Source: Bagarius yarrelli | Lineage: Eukaryota > Chordata > Actinopteri > Siluriformes > Sisoridae | Assembly (NCBI GenBank): GCA_005784505.1 | Contig: VCAZ01000008.1 | Coordinates: forward strand, 3,769,763-3,833,762 | Reading direction: 5' to 3' | Length of the DNA: 64,000 bases | Part shown: piece by piece, positions 61,701 to 64,000 of the stretch | Position numbering within the stretch: position 1 is the stretch's first letter | Layout: every line of letters starts with the position of its first letter | The notes under the pieces: generated by a model | Told to the model about the DNA's origin: nothing | Seen by the model: the letters and a program-made list of their open reading frames with translations, nothing else | Database searches by the model: none | Made by a program: the position numbers and the translations under genes

Positions 61701-63579
61701 TGACATTGATGACTATGAACCCGCAACAAGTGAGGGGGAGAATTTACCATCAGAACCAATGGAGGTAACGAATGTTCATACAACAGAAGAAGTGAACACT
61801 GGTGATAATTCTCCAAATTATTTTCCATCAGAAGCACCAAACAGTCTAATTGAGGGCAAAAAGTTTGAAGATCATGAAGACGTTGAGATAAAGGAGGTAC
61901 TTACAGTAAAACTGGAACAAAACCAATGCAGTACACAGACTGACCATGTTATTAGGAACATTATTGCACCTATCAATTTATGCATCTAGTGCATCAGATA
62001 CTTATATAGAGGCAGTGAAAGTCATGCAGGTACAGGACAGTCATTCAATGTTGACTAACATCACTGTAGGGTGAGCTCAAAAATGTGGCCTTTACTGACT
62101 GCAGCATGACTGTTGGTGGTAGGTGAGGTCTCTTTCCATTTTTATAGTATAGTATACTATGCTATACTATACTATATAAACTGGATATCCAGTGAGTGTC
62201 AGATTTTAGGCAGGAGCACCTTATAAATAGAAATCAATGAAGGATGGCCCCGACCAGACTGTTGTAGATTGTAAACATTTCTGAAGCAAAAATCATGTAC
62301 CAACAACCAGGCCATGGTTAAAGGCAATAAGATCACATGTTCTCTGTTCTGATTTTTGTTATCAACAATACCTGAATCTCATAACATTTACCTGCATGAT
62401 CATATACATTGTGCTTCAGTCACATAAATAAATATTTGCAATTACGAGCAAGGTGTAAAGGCGTTCCTAATAAAGTCGTCATGTCTTATCAAACCTAGAA
62501 GATTTACAACAATATACATTTTTATGTAAATAAGTTGTAACCGTTTGTTTGTTTTGCTTGCTCACAGGAGGACCATGACTTCCCTAATATTCTTGAGAAT
62601 TGTGTGACTTTAGATGAATTCACAGCAGAAAATTCTTTGGATTGTCCAGGTCTTGTTTTTTAACAACTGCCAGAAAATGGCAGGATTTTATTGTTTGTTT
62701 GGCACTTGAAAGGAAAATTTGCAAGTAACTGTGGTTATCTTTATTTTAGAATCAGAGGAGGCAAAACCCTCAATTCCACAAACCGAGGTAAAGGGTTTTT
62801 TTTATAACTTATATTTATTGATCATCTAAAGAGTGGTTAGGGCAGGTTGGGACTTTGGTCAAAAAGGTTCAGAAAGATTTGTAATAGTCTGTAAATAAAC
62901 ATAATTTGTTGAGGTTGTTGATTTATTTGTAAACTGTTTAAGGACTCATCAGGCGAAGCAACCACATCCACAAATCCTGTGATGCAAAGCGATAATGAAC
63001 CTGAAGCACCTAAAGAAGAAAGTGTCAGTAAAGAAAAACACGACACAGAACGAGTAACAGATGATCTTAAGGTAAACTAACCTGTTTGAATTCTCATTTT
63101 ATGGCTGTAATTCCAATATAAATCCGGAAAAGGGTTTTTTTTATTATTGTTTTTACCTTTAGAAATATTTTTTTCTTCAGGAAAGTTTTGGCAAAGTCCT
63201 TGAGGTTAAAAATCTTCCCAATGCTGAAGATTATACGGACGTAGACTTTCTGAACATTATACAGCGATATGGAGACGTTACTTGCCATGTATTGTTTCCG
63301 AGTTGCAAAAAGGTAAAAATAATCTGCGTAATTTCTAATTGTGTTTATAACAGCTGTAGAAACTATTAATGTTTAACATTTAAAACACAAGCTGATAATT
63401 TTTTTTAGGACTGTCGGTCGATTATGAAACTAACTTTTCTTGTAGGGATTTGTTGAGATGGCACTCGCGTCCAGTGCTGAGGTGGTCGCAACTGAGTCTA
63501 AAAATCAAAATATTGCACTACGTGGTCACGTCTTAAAGATTAAAGTGTCAGAGAAATACTGCCATCTGCCAGAGGACGG
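55775..63579 (+). CDS. Gene C: matrin-3-like protein, doubled zinc finger, two RRMs (partial, runs off the window)
   Basis: Coding exons: 55775-56551, 56977-57038, 57578-57613, 57931-57947, 58207-58316, 58611-58672, 60413-60451, 60533-60561, 60647-60696, 60764-60883, 60998-61122, 61212-61896, 62568-62649, 62750-62787, 62943-63071, 63181-63312, 63446-63579. All are in phase, giving about 875 residues so far. In order: MSQK start; matrin segment (SCGLDSDDLADL, LPQLLLQVKERK); zinc finger 1 (C248, C251, H264, H270); zinc finger 2 (C323, C326, H339, H345); RRM from ~395; RS-like 13-residue repeats; acidic linker; CVTLDEFTAE; second RRM from ~788 (KVLEVKNLP, GFVEMALASSAEVV, ending near KYCHLPEDG). 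The C-terminal acidic region and zinc finger expected from A and B lie past the right edge. The end of exon 61212-61896 is the least certain; 61905 also fits. The donor at 61,123 is GC. Confidence 0.82.
58914..60165 (-). mobile_element. Degraded Tc1/mariner-like element in gene C intron
   Basis: Inverted segments near 59,105-59,180 ('gaagtggaacaaaaatgata', 'gaaaagtgtggtgtgcattt') and 60,068-60,145 ('aatgcacaccacatttttca', 'catcattttcgttccactta') flank a dead transposase on the minus strand. A second fish MITE end, 'tacactatatggctaaaagt', lies just left at 58,916, so the insertion may be nested. Confidence 0.7.
59440..59960 (-). pseudogene. Tc1-like transposase remnant
   Basis: Reading the minus strand, one piece contains YGRVAKRKPLL followed by a HKKSHLQFA-type stretch. 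A later piece in another frame contains KRYVWWKSNTAHHPEHT and VKHGGGSIMLLGCF. These are standard blocks of Tc1-family transposases, including the GGGSIMxWGC region. Frameshifts and stops separate them, so it is inactive. Confidence 0.75.
61212..61490 (+). repeat. Gene C: coding minisatellite (RS-like 13-residue units)
   Basis: About six or seven units of roughly 39 bases encode SPKR(K/R)xSxxRT(R/H)S-type repeats, for example SSPKRKRSAEMTH and SSPKRKRSAERIH. Gene B has about three shorter, more diverged units at the same place. The Ser/Arg/Lys composition is typical of nuclear RNA-processing factors. Confidence 0.75.
62568..62649 (+). other. Gene C: exon with VTLDE acidic motif
   Basis: Reads NCVTLDEFTAEN. 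It matches the position and motif of gene A exon 38909-39029 (DEFVTLDELAEED). Gene B lacks it. Confidence 0.65.
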
Positions 63580-64000
63580 GTAATTTCTATAAGTTTATTA
63601 ATCCTTTATGACTGCATGTATTTATAAGAGAGTTTTTGACGTGTATATATATAATACCTATATAGTCAATGAGTTATGGCATGTTGTCTATATATATCGA
63701 TATATATATATATGTGCATCTCATAATGAGAGGGGTGTGGTCTATAGGATAATTATTAGAACTTCCTTTCCTTTGGGCAAAGGGTAGCAACAAAAATAGT
63801 GAGATATCAAGGGATGTATTGTTCCTTTCCTTTGGCAAAATGGGTCTATTATTCAAATAGTACAAGGGATGCATTGAAAAACTCTGCCCGTGAAGCGTGG
63901 AAAAGTCAAGCCTTAAGCAACAGATTTTGAAAAACATCAATAATCTGCTTGTTCTTTATCTTTAGGCTTAATGTTGGCTCTGATTAACTGATTTTTCTAA
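63580..64000. other. Intron of gene C at the right edge
   Basis: Starts with the donor gg|gtaatt. Contains a (TA)-rich patch near 63,690-63,712 and no exon that I can see. Confidence 0.5.

Overview
This window looks like a piece of a teleost fish chromosome. It is AT-rich, intron-bearing DNA packed with typical fish repeats: Rex1/L2-type LINE tails, a Tc1-like transposase remnant, hAT-like and other inverted-repeat MITEs, a dispersed SINE-like repeat, and long (TCTA)n and (TA)n tracts. The SINE-like repeats suggest an ostariophysan fish, but that is a guess and the species cannot be fixed from sequence alone.

Positions 1 to about 33,400 are almost gene-free. The only coding-like traces are a 57-base exon candidate near the left edge (185-241) and a possible last exon at 18,640-18,727. 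Both would belong to an unidentified + strand gene. The rest is repeats, microsatellites and anonymous AT-rich sequence.

Positions 33,467 to the right edge hold a head-to-tail array of three matrin-3-like nuclear RNA/DNA-binding protein genes on the + strand. They are called A, B and C here. I rebuilt their exons by hand from splice sites, reading frame and mutual homology. Gene A (CDS 33,639-42,260, 20 coding exons, about 1,143 aa) has an N-terminal matrin homology segment, one matrin-type zinc finger, four RRM domains in two pairs, Ser/Arg-rich and acidic linkers, and a C-terminal matrin-type zinc finger. Gene B (CDS 47,040-53,252, about 855 aa) has two N-terminal zinc fingers, one intact RRM, an RS-like region, a truncated second RRM and a C-terminal zinc finger. 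Gene C (CDS from 55,775, running off the window) has the same duplicated N-terminal fingers, an RRM, a longer RS-like repeat, a 'VTLDE' acidic motif and a second intact RRM.

The three genes are clearly duplicates that have drifted in domain content. A carries a doubled RRM pair. B and C carry a doubled zinc-finger module. B has lost most of one RRM and has a broken acceptor at one small exon, yet keeps its frame. The last exons of A and B are nearly identical although their first halves are very different, which points to gene conversion or unequal exchange. B and C also share homologous 5' UTR exons, first-intron sequence and an unusual GC-AG intron. By family analogy all three proteins would act in the nucleus in RNA processing. 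The array is the most interesting content of the window.
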